In this document: in pieces, positions 27,901 through 42,061 of the stretch
Numbering within the stretch: the first letter of the stretch is position 1
Layout of the letters: every line of letters begins with the position of its first letter
Assembly: GCA_963920705.1 (NCBI GenBank)
Contig: OY987225.1
Coordinates: 14,340,829-14,404,828 of the forward strand
Reading direction: 5' to 3'
DNA length: 64,000 bases
Source: Odiellus spinosus
Lineage: Eukaryota > Arthropoda > Arachnida > Opiliones > Phalangiidae
Notes under the pieces: model-generated
The model's input: the letters and a program-made list of their open reading frames with translations, nothing else
Database searches by the model: none
Told to the model about the DNA's origin: nothing
Translations under genes and position numbers: made by a program

Positions 27901-29569
27901 ATCGATTCAAAATAACTCTCAATCGAAAATAGCTCTTCAATTGAAAATAACTTTCAATCGAAAATAACCCTTCAATTGAAAATATCTCTACAATTGAAAA
28001 TAACTCTCAATCGAAAATAACTCTTCAATTGAAAATAACTCTCAAAAGAAAATGCCTCCTCAACTGAAAATAACTCTTCAATCGAAAATAACTCTTCAAT
28101 TGAAAATAACTCTCAATCGAAAATAACTCTACATTTGAAAATAACTCTCAATCGAAAATAGCTCTTCAATTGAAAATAACTTTCAATCGAAAATAACTCT
28201 TCAATTGAAAATATCTCACCAATTGAAAATAACTCTCAATCGAAAATATCTCTACATTTGAAAATAACTCTCAATCGAAAATAGCTCTTCAATTGAAAAT
28301 AACTTTCAATCGAAAATAACTCTTCAATTGAAAATATCTCACCAATTGAAAATAACTCTCAATCGAAAATAACTCTTCAATTGAAAATAACTCTCAATCG
28401 AAAATTACTCTTCAATTGAAAATAACTCTCAATCGAAAATAGCTCTTCAATTGAAAATAACTCTCAATCGAAAATAACTCTTCAACTGAAAATAACTCTT
28501 CAATCGAAAATAACTCTTCAACTGAAAATAACTCTTCAATCGAAAATAACTCTTCAATTGAAAATAACTCACAATCGAAAATAACTCTTCAATTGAAAAT
28601 AACTCTCAATCGAAAATAGCTCTTCAATTGAAAATAACTCTCAATCGAAAATAACTCTTCAATTGAAAATAACTCTCAAGAGAAAATACCTCTTCAACTG
28701 AAAATAACTCTTCAATCGAAAATAACTCTTCAATTGAAAATAACTCTCAATCGAAAATAACTCTTCAATTGAAAATAACTCTCAATCTAAAATAGCTCTT
28801 CAATTAAAATAACTCTTAATCGAAAATAACTCTTAATCGAAAATAACTCTTAATCGAAAATAACTCTTCAATCGAAAATAACTCTTCAATCGAAAATAAC
28901 TCTTAATCGAAAATATCTCTTCAATTGAAAATAGCTCTTCAACTGAAAATAACTCTTAATCGAAAATAACTCTTAATCGAAAATAACTCTTCAATCGAAA
29001 ATAACTCTTCAATTGAAAATAACTCTCAATCGAAAATACCTCCTCAACTGAAAATAACTCTTCAATCGAAAATAACTCTTCAATCGAAAATAACTCTCAA
29101 TCGAAAATAACTCTACATTTGAAAATAACTCTCAATCGAAAATAGCTCTTCAATTGAAAATAACTTTCAATGGAAAATAACTTTTCGATTCAAAATAACT
29201 CTCAATCGAAATAACTCTTCAATTGAAAATAACTCTTCAATTGAAAATAACTCTTCAATTGAAAATAACTCTTCAACTGAAAATAACTCTTAATCGAAAA
29301 TAACTCTTAATCGAAAATAACTCTTCAATTGAAAATAGCTCTTCAACTGAAAATAACTCTTAATCGAAAATAACTCTTAATCGAAAATAACTCTTCAATC
29401 GAAAATAACTCTTCAATTGAAAATAACTCTAAATCGAAAATTACTCTTCAATTGAAAATAACTCTCAATCGAAAATAGCTCTTCAATTGAAAATAACTCT
29501 CAATCGAAAATAACTCTTCAATTGAAAATAACTCTCAAGAGAAAATACCTCTTCAACTGAAAATAACTC

Positions 29570-32500
29570 TTCAATCGAAAATAACTCTTCAATTGAAAAT
29601 AACTCTCAATCGAAAATAACTCTTCAATTGAAAATAACTCTCAATCTAAAATAGCTCTTCAATTGAAAATAACACTACAATTGAAAATAACTCTCAATCG
29701 AAAATAACTTATCGATTCAAAATAACTCTCAATCGAAAATAGCTCTTCAATTGAAAATAACTTTCAATCGAAAATAACCCTTCAATTGAAAATATCTCTA
29801 CAATTGAAAATAACTCTCAATCGAAAATAACTCTTCAATTGAAAATAACTCTCAAAAGAAAATGCCTCCTCAACTGAAAATAACTCTTCAATCGAAAATA
29901 ACTCTTCAATTGAAAATAACTTTTCGATTCAAAATAACTCTCAATCGAAAATAACTCTTCAATTGAAAATAACTCTTAATCGAAAATAACTCTTAATCGA
30001 AAATAACTCTTAATCGAAAATAACTCTTAATCGAAAATAACTCTTAATCGAAAATAAATCTTAATCGAAAATAACTCTTCAACTGAAAATAACTCTTCAA
30101 TCGAAAATAACTCTTCAATTGAAAATAACTCTCAATCGAAAATAACTCTTCAATTGAAAATAACTCTCAATCGAAAATAGCTCTTCAATTGAAAAAAACT
30201 CTCAATCGAAAATAGCTCTTCAATTGAAAATAACTCTCAATCGAAAATAACTCTTCAATTGAAAATAACTCTCAAGAGAAAATACCTCTTCAACTGAAAA
30301 TAACTCTTCAATCGAAAATAACTCTTCAATTGAAAATAACTCTCAATCGAAAATAACTCTTCAATTGAAAATAACTCTCAATCTAAAATAGCTCTTCAAT
30401 TAAAATAACTCTTAATCGAAAATAACTCTTAATCGAAAATAACTCTTCAATCGAAAATAACTCTTCAATCGAAAATAACTCTCAATCGAAAATAACTCTA
30501 CATTTGAAAATAACTCTCAATCGAAAATAGCTCTTCAATTGAAAATAACTTTCAATCGAAAATAACTTTTCGATTCAAAATAACTCTCAATCGAAATAAC
30601 TCTTCAATTGAAAATAACTCTTCAATTGAAAATAACTCTTCAATTGAAAATAGCTCTTCAACTGAAAATAACTCTTAATCGAAAATAACTCTTAATCGAA
30701 AATAACTCTTAATCGAAAATAACTCTTCAATCGAAAATAACTCTTCAATTGAAAATAACTCTCAATCGAAAATACCTCCTCAACTGAAAATAACTCTTCA
30801 ATCGAAAATAACTCTTCAATCGAAAATAACTCTCAATCGAAAATAACTCTACATTTGAAAATAACTCTCAATCGAAAATAGCTCTTCAATTGAAAATAAC
30901 TCTCAAGAGAAAATACCTCTTCAACTGAAAATAACTCTTCAATCGAAAATAACTCTTCAATTGAAAATAACTCTCAATCGAAAATAACTCTTCAATTGAA
31001 AATAACTCTCAATCTAAAATAGCTCTTCAATTGAAAGTAACTCTACAATTGAAAATAACTCTCAATCGAAAATAACTTATCGATTCAAAATAACTCTCAA
31101 TCGAAAATAGCTCTTCAATTGAAAATAACTTTCAATCGAAAATAACCCTTCAATTGAAAATATCTCTACAATTGAAAATAACTCTCAATCGAAAATAACT
31201 CTTCAATTGAAAATAACTCTCAAAAGAAAATGCCTCCTCAACTGAAAATAACTCTTCAATCGAAAATAACTCTTCAATTGAAAATAACTTTCAATCGAAA
31301 ATAACTCTTCAATTGAAAATATCTCACCAATTGAAAATAACTCTCAATCGAAAATAACTTTTCGATTCAAAATAACTCTCAATCGAAAATAACTCTTCAA
31401 TTGAAAATAACTCTTAATCGAAAATAACTCTTCAATCGAAAATAACTCTTCAATTGAAAATAACTCTCAATCGAAAATAACTCTTCAATTGAAAATAACT
31501 CTCAATCTAAAATAGCTCTTCAATTGAAAATAACACTACAATTGAAAATAACTCTCAATCGAAAATAACTTATCGATTCAAAATAACTTTCAATCGAAAA
31601 TAGCTCTTCAATTGAAAATAACTTTCAATCGAAAATAACCCTTCAATTGAAAATATCTCTACAATTGAAAATAACTCTCAATCGAAAATAACTCTTCAAT
31701 TGAAAATAACTCTCAAAAGAAAATGCCTCCTCAACTGAAAATAACTCTTCAATCGAAAATAACTCTTCAATTGAAAATAACTTTTCGATTCAAAATAACT
31801 CTCAATCGAAAATAACTCTTCAATTGAAAATAACTCTTAATCGAAAATAACTCTTAATCGAAAATAACTCTTAATCGAAAATAACTCTTAATCGAAAATA
31901 ACTCTTAATCGAAAATAAATCTTAATCGAAAATAACTCTTCAACTGAAAATAACTCTTCAATCGAAAATAACTCTTCAATTGAAAATAACTCTCAATCGA
32001 AAATAACTCTTCAATTGAAAATAACTCTCAATCGAAAATAGCTCTTCAATTGAAAAAAACTCTCAATCGAAAATAGCTCTTCAATTGAAAATAACTCTCA
32101 AGAGAAAATACCTCTTCAACTGAAAATAACTCTTCAATCGAAAATAACTCTTCAATTGAAAATAACTCTCAATCGAAAATAACTCTTCAATTGAAAATAA
32201 CTCTCAATCTAAAATAGCTCTTCAATTAAAATAACTCTTAATCGAAAATAACTCTTAATCGAAAATAACTCTTCAATCGAAAATAACTCTTCAATCGAAA
32301 ATAACTCTCAATCGAAAATAACTCTACATTTGAAAATAACTCTCAATCGAAAATAGCTCTTCAATTGAAAATAACTTTCAATCGAAAATAACTTTTCGAT
32401 TCAAAATAACTCTCAATCGAAATAACTCTTCAATTGAAAATAACTCTTCAATTGAAAATAACTCTTCAATTGAAAATAGCTCTTCAACTGAAAATAACTC

Positions 32501-33250
32501 TTAATCGAAAATAACTCTTAATCGAAAATAACTCTTAATCGAAAATAACTCTTCAATCGAAAATAACTCTTCAATTGAAAATAACTCTCAATCGAAAATA
32601 CCTCCTCAACTGAAAATAACTCTTCAATCGAAAATAACTCTTCAATCGAAAATAACTCTCAATCGAAAATAACTCTACATTTGAAAATAACTCTCAATCG
32701 AAAATAGCTCTTCAATTGAAAATAACTCTCAAGAGAAAATACCTCTTCAACTGAAAATAACTCTTCAATCGAAAATAACTCTTCAATTGAAAATAACTCT
32801 CAATCGAAAATAACTCTTCAATTGAAAATAACTCTCAATCTAAAATAGCTCTTCAATTGAAAGTAACTCTACAATTGAAAATAACTCTCAATCGAAAATA
32901 ACTTATCGATTCAAAATAACTCTCAATCGAAAATAGCTCTTCAATTGAAAATAACTTTCAATCGAAAATAACCCTTCAATTGAAAATATCTCTACAATTG
33001 AAAATAACTCTCAATCGAAAATAACTCTTCAATTGAAAATAACTCTCAAAAGAAAATGCCTCCTCAACTGAAAATAACTCTTCAATCGAAAATAACTCTT
33101 CAATTGAAAATAACTTTCAATCGAAAATAACTCTTCAATTGAAAATATCTCACCAATTGAAAATAACTCTCAATCGAAAATAACTTTTCGATTCAAAATA
33201 ACTCTCAATCGAAAATAACTCTTCAATTGAAAATAACTCTTAATCGAAAA
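29570..33250 (+). repeat. 1,861 bp tandem duplication in super-repeat copy 3
   Basis: AATGCC at 29,862 and 31,723, the TTGAAAAAAACTC variant at about 30,191 and 32,052, and AACACTACAATTG at about 29,671 and 31,532 are each 1,861 bp apart. The junction is near 31,430. The second copy is 35 bp shorter after this point (marker step 1,333 against 1,368 bp), because one CAATCG/CAATTG dimer is missing just before CTCAAGAG near 32,095. Confidence 0.85.
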
Positions 33251-33976
33251 TAACTCTTAATCGAAAATAACTCTTAATCGAAAATAACTCTTACGCGAAA
33301 ATAACTCTTCAATCGAAAATAACTCTTCAATTGAAAATAACTCTCAATCGAAAATTACTCTTCAATTGAAAATAACTCTCAATCGAAAATAGCTCTTCAA
33401 TTGAAAATAACTCTCAATCGAAAATAACTCTTCAACTGAAAATAACTCTTCAATCGAAAATAACTCTTCAACTGAAAATAACTCTTCAATCGAAAATAAC
33501 TCTTCAATTGAAAATAACTCTCAATCGAAAATAACTCTTCAATTGAAAATAACTCTCAATCGAAAATAGCTCTTCAATTGAAAATAACTCTCAATCGAAA
33601 ATAACTCTTCAATTGAAAATAACTCTCAAGAGAAAATACCTCTTCAACTGAAAATAACTCTTCAATCGAAAATAACTCTTCAATTGAAAATAACTCTCAA
33701 TCGAAAATAACTACCCAATTGAAAATAACTCTCAATCTAAAATAGCTCTTCAATTGAAATAACTTTCAATCGAAAATAACTCTTCAATTGAAAATAACTC
33801 TACAATTGAAAATAACTCTCAATCGAAAATAACTTTTCGATTCAAAATAACTCTCAATCGAAAATAACTCTTCAATTGAAAATAACTCTCAATCGAAAAT
33901 AGCTCTTCAATTGAAAATAACTTTCAATCGAAAATAACTCTTCAATTGAAAATATCTCACCAATTGAAAATAACTC

Positions 33977-34002
33977 TCAATCGAAAATAGCTTTTCGATT
34001 GA
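33977..34002 (+). repeat. Perfect 11 bp inverted repeat, TAGC loop
   Basis: TCAATCGAAAA (33,977-33,987), loop TAGC, then TTTTCGATTGA (33,992-34,002). This is longer than the usual 9 bp form because the second arm ends in GATTGA rather than GATTCA. It is one of only three such copies, carried along by the 8,059 bp and 1,564 bp duplications. Confidence 0.9.
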
Positions 34003-37000
34003 AAATAGCTCTTCAACTGAAAATAACTCTTAATCGAAAATAACTCTTAATCGAAAATAACTCTTCAATCGAAAATAACTCTTCAATTGAAAATAACTCT
34101 CAATCGAAAATACCTCCTCAACTGAAAATAACTCTTCAATCGAAAATAACTCTTCAATCGAAAATAACTCTCAATCGAGAATAACTCTACATTTGAAAAT
34201 AACTCTCAATCGAAAATAGCTCTTCAATTGAAAATAACTCTCAAGAGAAAATACCTCTTCAACTGAAAATAACTCTTCAATCGAAAATAACTCTTCAATT
34301 GAAAATAACTCTCAATCTAAAATAGCTCTTCAATTGAAAATAACTCTACAATTGAAAATAACTCAATCGAAAATAACTCTTCAATCGAAAATAACTCTTC
34401 AATTGAAAATAACTCTCAATCGAAAATTACTCTTCAATTGAAAATAACTCTCAATCGAAAATAGCTCTTCAATTGAAAATAACTCTCAATCGAAAATAAC
34501 TCTTCAACTGAAAATAACTCTTCAATCGAAAATAACTCTTCAACTGAAAATAACTCTTCAATCGAAAATAACTCTTCAATTGAAAATAACTCACAATCGA
34601 AAATAACTCTTCAATTGAAAATAACTCTCAATCGAAAATAGCTCTTCAATTGAAAATAACTCTCAATCGAAAATAGCTCTTCAATTGAAAATAACTCTCA
34701 ATCGAAAATAACTCTTCAATTGAAAATAACTCTCAAGAGAAAATACCTCTTCAACTGAAAATAACTCTTCAATCGAAAATAACTCTTCAATTGAAAATAA
34801 CTCTCAATCGAAAATAACTCTTCAATTGAAAATAACTCTCAATCTAAAATAGCTCTTCAATTAAAATAACTCTTAATCGAAAATAACTCTTAATCGAAAA
34901 TAACTCTTAATCGAAAATAACTCTTCAATCGAAAATAACTCTTCAATCGAAAATAACTCTTAATCGAAAATAACTCTTCAATTGAAAATAGCTCTTCAAC
35001 TGAAAATAACTCTTAATCGAAAATAACTCTTAATCGAAAATAACTCTTCAATCGAAAATAACTCTTCAATTGAAAATAACTCTCAATCGAAAATACCTCC
35101 TCAACTGAAAATAACTCTTCAATCGAAAATAACTCTTCAATCGAAAATAACTCTCAATCGAAAATAACTCTACATTTGAAAATAACTCTCAATCGAAAAT
35201 AGCTCTTCAATTGAAAATAACTTTCAATGGAACATAACTTTTCGATTCAAAATAACTCTCAATCGAAATAACTCTTCAATTGAAAATAACTCTTCAATTG
35301 AAAATAACTCTTCAATTGAAAATAACTCTTCAACTGAAAATAACTCTTAATCGAAAATAACTCTTAATCGAAAATAACTCTTCAATTGAAAATAGCTCTT
35401 CATCTGAAAATAACTCTTAATCGAAAATAACTCTTAATCGAAAATAACTCTTCAATCGAAAATAACTCTTCAATTGAAAATAACTCTAAATCGAAAATTA
35501 CTCTTCAATTGAAAATAACTCTCAATCGAAAATAGCTCTTCAATTGAAAATAACTCTCAATCGAAAATAACTCTTCAATTGAAAATAACTCTCAAGAGAA
35601 AATACCTCTTCAACTGAAAATAACTCTTCAATCGAAAATAACTCTTCAATTGAAAATAACTCTCAATCGAAAATAACTCTTCAATTGAAAATAACTCTCA
35701 ATCTAAAATAGCTCTTCAATTGAAAATAACTCTACAATTGAAAATAACTCTCAATCGAAAATAACTTATCGATTCAAAATAACTCTCAATCGAAAATAGC
35801 TCTTCAATTGAAAATAACTTTCAATCGAAAATAACCCTTCAATTGAAAATATCTCTACAATTGAAAATAACTCTCAATCGAAAATAACTCTTCAATTGAA
35901 AATAACTCTCAAAAGAAAATGCCTCCTCAACTGAAAATAACTCTTCAATCGAAAATAACTCTTCAATTGAAAATAACTCTCAATCGAAAATAACTCTACA
36001 TTTGAAAATAACTCTCAATCGAAAATAGCTCTTCAATTGAAAATAACTTTCAATCGAAAATAACTCTTCAATTGAAAATATCTCACCAATTGAAAATAAC
36101 TCTCAATCGAAAATATCTCTACATTTGAAAATAACTCTCAATCGAAAATAGCTCTTCAATTGAAAATAACTTTCAATCGAAAATAACTCTTCAATTGAAA
36201 ATATCTCACCAATTGAAAATAACTCTCAATCGAAAATAACTCTTCAATTGAAAATAACTCTCAATCGAAAATTACTCTTCAATTGAAAATAACTCTCAAT
36301 CGAAAATAGCTCTTCAATTGAAAATAACTCTCAATCGAAAATAACTCTTCAACTGAAAATAACTCTTCAATCGAAAATAACTCTTCAACTGAAAATAACT
36401 CTTCAATCGAAAATAACTCTTCAATTGAAAATAACTCACAATCGAAAATAACTCTTCAATTGAAAATAACTCTCAATCGAAAATAGCTCTTCAATTGAAA
36501 ATAACTCTCAATCGAAAATAACTCTTCAATTGAAAATAACTCTCAAGAGAAAATACCTCTTCAACTGAAAATAACTCTTCAATCGAAAATAACTCTTCAA
36601 TTGAAAATAACTCTCAATCGAAAATAACTCTTCAATTGAAAATAACTCTCAATCTAAAATAGCTCTTCAATTAAAATAACTCTTAATCGAAAATAACTCT
36701 TAATCGAAAATAACTCTTAATCGAAAATAACTCTTCAATCGAAAATAACTCTTCAATCGAAAATAACTCTTAATCGAAAATAACTCTTCAATTGAAAATA
36801 GCTCTTCAACTGAAAATAACTCTTAATCGAAAATAACTCTTAATCGAAAATAACTCTTCAATCGAAAATAACTCTTCAATTGAAAATAACTCTCAATCGA
36901 AAATACCTCCTCAACTGAAAATAACTCTTCAATCGAAAATAACTCTTCAATCGAAAATAACTCTCAATCGAAAATAACTCTACATTTGAAAATAACTCTC

Positions 37001-37129
37001 AATCGAAAATAGCTCTTCAATTGAAAATAACTTTCAATGGAAAATAACTTTTCGATTCAAAATAACTCTCAATCGAAATAACTCTTCAATTGAAAATAAC
37101 TCTTCAATTGAAAATAACTCTTCAATTGA

Positions 37130-40100
37130 AAATAACTCTTCAACTGAAAATAACTCTTAATCGAAAATAACTCTTAATCGAAAATAACTCTTCAATTGAA
37201 AATAGCTCTTCAACTGAAAATAACTCTTAATCGAAAATAACTCTTAATCGAAAATAACTCTTCAATCGAAAATAACTCTTCAATTGAAAATAACTCTAAA
37301 TCGAAAATTACTCTTCAATTGAAAATAACTCTCAATCGAAAATAGCTCTTCAATTGAAAATAACTCTCAATCGAAAATAACTCTTCAATTGAAAATAACT
37401 CTCAAGAGAAAATACCTCTTCAACTGAAAATAACTCTTCAATCGAAAATAACTCTTCAATTGAAAATAACTCTCAATCGAAAATAACTCTTCAATTGAAA
37501 ATAACTCTCAATCTAAAATAGCTCTTCAATTGAAAATAACTCTACAATTGAAAATAACTCTCAATCGAAAATAACTTATCGATTCAAAATAACTCTCAAT
37601 CGAAAATAGCTCTTCAATTGAAAATAACTTTCAATCGAAAATAACCCTTCAATTGAAAATATCTCTACAATTGAAAATAACTCTCAATCGAAAATAACTC
37701 TTCAATTGAAAATAACTCTCAAAAGAAAATGCCTCCTCAACTGAAAATAACTCTTCAATCGAAAATAACTCTTCAATTGAAAATAACTTTTCGATTCAAA
37801 ATAACTCTCAATCGAAAATAACTCTTCAATTGAAAATAACTCTTAATCGAAAATAACTCTTAATCGAAAATAACTCTTAATCGAAAATAACTCTTAATCG
37901 AAAATAAATCTTAATCGAAAATTACTCTTCAATTGAAAATAACTCAATCGAAAATAACTCTTCAATCGAAAATAACTCTTCAATTGAAAATAACTCTCAA
38001 TCGAAAATTACTCTTCAATTGAAAATAACTCTCAATCGAAAATAGCTCTTCAATTGAAAATAACTCTCAATCGAAAATAACTCTTCAACTGAAAATAACT
38101 CTTCAATCGAAAATAACTCTTCAACTGAAAATAACTCTTCAATCGAAAATAACTCTTCAATTGAAAATAACTCTCAATCGAAAATAACTCTTCAATTGAA
38201 AATAACTCTCAATCGAAAATAGCTCTTCAATTGAAAAAAACTCTCAATCGAAAATAGCTCTTCAATTGAAAATAACTCTCAATCGAAAATAACTCTTCAA
38301 TTGAAAATAACTCTCAAGAGAAAATACCTCTTCAACTGAAAATAACTCTTCAATCGAAAATAACTCTTCAATTGAAAATAACTCTCAATCGAAAATAACT
38401 CTTCAATTGAAAATAACTCTCAATCTAAAATAGCTCTTCAATTAAAATAACTCTTAATCGAAAATAACTCTTAATCGAAAATAACTCTTCAATCGAAAAT
38501 AACTCTTCAATCGAAAATAACTCTCAATCGAAAATAACTCTACATTTGAAAATAACTCTCAATCGAAAATAGCTCTTCAATTGAAAATAACTTTCAATCG
38601 AAAATAACTTTTCGATTCAAAATAACTCTCAATCGAAATAACTCTTCAATTGAAAATAACTCTTCAATTGAAAATAACTCTTCAATTGAAAATAGCTCTT
38701 CAACTGAAAATAACTCTTAATCGAAAATAACTCTTAATCGAAAATAACTCTTAATCGAAAATAACTCTTCAATCGAAAATAACTCTTCAATTGAAAATAA
38801 CTCTCAATCGAAAATACCTCCTCAACTGAAAATAACTCTTCAATCGAAAATAACTCTTCAATCGAAAATAACTCTCAATCGAAAATAACTCTACATTTGA
38901 AAATAACTCTCAATCGAAAATACCTCCTCAACTGAAAATAACTCTTCAATCGAAAATAACTCTTCAATCGAAAATAACTCTCAATTGAAAATAACTCTTC
39001 AATTGAAAATAACTCTTCAACTGAAAATAACTCTTAATCGAAAATAACTCTTAATCGAAAATAACTCTTCAATTGAAAATAGCTCTTCAACTGAAAATAA
39101 CTCTTAATCGAAAATAACTCTTAATCGAAAATAACTCTTCAATCGAAAATAACTCTTCAATTGAAAATAACTCTAAATCGAAAATTACTCTTCAATTGAA
39201 AATAACTCTCAATCGAAAATAGCTCTTCAATTGAAAATAACTCTCAATCGAAAATAACTCTTCAATTGAAAATAACTCTCAAGAGAAAATACCTCTTCAA
39301 CTGAAAATAACTCTTCAATCGAAAATAACTCTTCAATTGAAAATAACTCTCAATCGAAAATAACTCTTCAATTGAAAATAACTCTCAATCTAAAATAGCT
39401 CTTCAATTGAAAATAACTCTACAATTGAAAATAACTCTCAATCGAAAATAACTTATCGATTCAAAATAACTCTCAATCGAAAATAGCTCTTCAATTGAAA
39501 ATAACTTTCAATCGAAAATAACCCTTCAATTGAAAATATCTCTACAATTGAAAATAACTCTCAATCGAAAATAACTCTTCAATTGAAAATAACTCTCAAA
39601 AGAAAATGCCTCCTCAACTGAAAATAACTCTTCAATCGAAAATAACTCTTCAATTGAAAATAACTTTTCGATTCAAAATAACTCTCAATCGAAAATAACT
39701 CTTCAATTGAAAATAACTCTTAATCGAAAATAACTCTTAATCGAAAATAACTCTTAATCGAAAATAACTCTTAATCGAAAATAAATCTTAATCGAAAATT
39801 ACTCTTCAATTGAAAATAACTCAATCGAAAATAACTCTTCAATCGAAAATAACTCTTCAATTGAAAATAACTCTCAATCGAAAATTACTCTTCAATTGAA
39901 AATAACTCTCAATCGAAAATAGCTCTTCAATTGAAAATAACTCTCAATCGAAAATAACTCTTCAACTGAAAATAACTCTTCAATCGAAAATAACTCTTCA
40001 ACTGAAAATAACTCTTCAATCGAAAATAACTCTTCAATTGAAAATAACTCTCAATCGAAAATAACTCTTCAATTGAAAATAACTCTCAATCGAAAATAGC

Positions 40101-40980
40101 TCTTCAATTGAAAAAAACTCTCAATCGAAAATAGCTCTTCAATTGAAAATAACTCTCAATCGAAAATAACTCTTCAATTGAAAATAACTCTCAAGAGAAA
40201 ATACCTCTTCAACTGAAAATAACTCTTCAATCGAAAATAACTCTTCAATTGAAAATAACTCTCAATCGAAAATAACTCTTCAATTGAAAATAACTCTCAA
40301 TCTAAAATAGCTCTTCAATTAAAATAACTCTTAATCGAAAATAACTCTTAATCGAAAATAACTCTTCAATCGAAAATAACTCTTCAATCGAAAATAACTC
40401 TCAATCGAAAATAACTCTACATTTGAAAATAACTCTCAATCGAAAATAGCTCTTCAATTGAAAATAACTTTCAATCGAAAATAACTTTTCGATTCAAAAT
40501 AACTCTCAATCGAAATAACTCTTCAATTGAAAATAACTCTTCAATTGAAAATAACTCTTCAATTGAAAATAGCTCTTCAACTGAAAATAACTCTTAATCG
40601 AAAATAACTCTTAATCGAAAATAACTCTTAATCGAAAATAACTCTTCAATCGAAAATAACTCTTCAATTGAAAATAACTCTCAATCGAAAATACCTCCTC
40701 AACTGAAAATAACTCTTCAATCGAAAATAACTCTTCAATCGAAAATAACTCTCAATCGAAAATAACTCTACATTTGAAAATAACTCTCAATCGAAAATAG
40801 CTCTTCAATTGAAAATAACTCTCAAGAGAAAATACCTCTTCAACTGAAAATAACTCTTCAATCGAAAATAACTCTTCAATTGAAAATAACTCTCAATCGA
40901 AAATAACTCTTCAATTGAAAATAACTCTCAATCTAAAATAGCTCTTCAATTGAAAGTAACTCTACAATTGAAAATAACTC
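37130..40980 (+). repeat. 1,877 bp tandem duplication in super-repeat copy 4
   Basis: CAACTG followed by CTTAATCG monomers at 37,141 and 39,018, AATGCC at 37,729 and 39,606, and TTGAAAAAAACTC at about 38,233 and 40,110 are 1,877 bp apart. It occupies the position of the 1,861 bp duplication of copy 3, but the junction (about 38,900-39,000, where CTACATTTG is followed by CCTCCTCAACTG) is different. So the two duplications may be independent or reworked. Confidence 0.75.
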
Positions 40981-42035
40981 TCAATCGAAAATAACTTATC
41001 GATTCAAAATAACTCTCAATCGAAAATAGCTCTTCAATTGAAAATAACTTTCAATCGAAAATAACCCTTCAATTGAAAATATCTCTACAATTGAAAATAA
41101 CTCTCAATCGAAAATAACTCTTCAATTGAAAATAACTCTCAAAAGAAAATGCCTCCTCAACTGAAAATAACTCTTCAATCGAAAATAACTCTTCAATTGA
41201 AAATAACTTTCAATCGAAAATAACTCTTCAATTGAAAATATCTCACCAATTGAAAATAACTCTCAATCGAAAATAACTTTTCGATTCAAAATAACTCTCA
41301 ATCGAAAATAACTCTTCAATTGAAAATAACTCTTAATCGAAAATAACTCTTAATCGAAAATAACTCTTCAATCGAAAATAACTCTTCAATTGAAAATAAC
41401 TCTCAATCGAAAATTACTCTTCAATTGAAAATAACTCTCAATCGAAAATAGCTCTTCAATTGAAAATAACTCTCAATCGAAAATAACTCTTCAACTGAAA
41501 ATAACTCTTCAATCGAAAATAACTCTTCAACTGAAAATAACTCTTCAATCGAAAATAACTCTTCAATTGAAAATAACTCTCAATCGAAAATAACTCTTCA
41601 ATTGAAAATAACTCTCAATCGAAAATAGCTCTTCAATTGAAAATAACTCTCAATCGAAAATAACTCTTCAATTGAAAATAACTCTCAAGAGAAAATACCT
41701 CTTCAACTGAAAATAACTCTTCAATCGAAAATAACTCTTCAATTGAAAATAACTCTCAATCGAAAATAACTACCCAATTGAAAATAACTCTCAATCTAAA
41801 ATAGCTCTTCAATTGAAATAACTTTCAATCGAAAATAACTCTTCAATTGAAAATAACTCTACAATTGAAAATAACTCTCAATCGAAAATAACTTTTCGAT
41901 TCAAAATAACTCTCAATCGAAAATAACTCTTCAATTGAAAATAACTCTCAATCGAAAATAGCTCTTCAATTGAAAATAACTTTCAATCGAAAATAACTCT
42001 TCAATTGAAAATATCTCACCAATTGAAAATAACTC

Positions 42036-42061
42036 TCAATCGAAAATAGCTTTTCGATTGA
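42036..42061 (+). repeat. Perfect 11 bp inverted repeat, TAGC loop (copy 2)
   Basis: TCAATCGAAAA, TAGC, TTTTCGATTGA, identical to 33,977-34,002 and 8,059 bp downstream of it. Confidence 0.9.

Larger units (their letters stand above)
26501..34350 (+). repeat. Super-repeat copy 3 (about 7.85 kb), core B
   Basis: From the 15-mer AACTCAATCG at about 26,510 the sequence parallels that from about 34,360 (offset 7,850). The rare variant CTTCATCTG lies at about 27,549 and 35,399, and AATGCC at 28,052/35,919 and 29,862/37,729 (offset 7,867). The 17 bp step is one 17-mer missing before ACTTATCGATTC near 27,895. The single-copy-like variants ACTACCCAATTG (33,711), CTTACGCG (33,290) and CAATCGAGAATAAC (34,173) lie in its last 1.1 kb. 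Confidence 0.8.
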
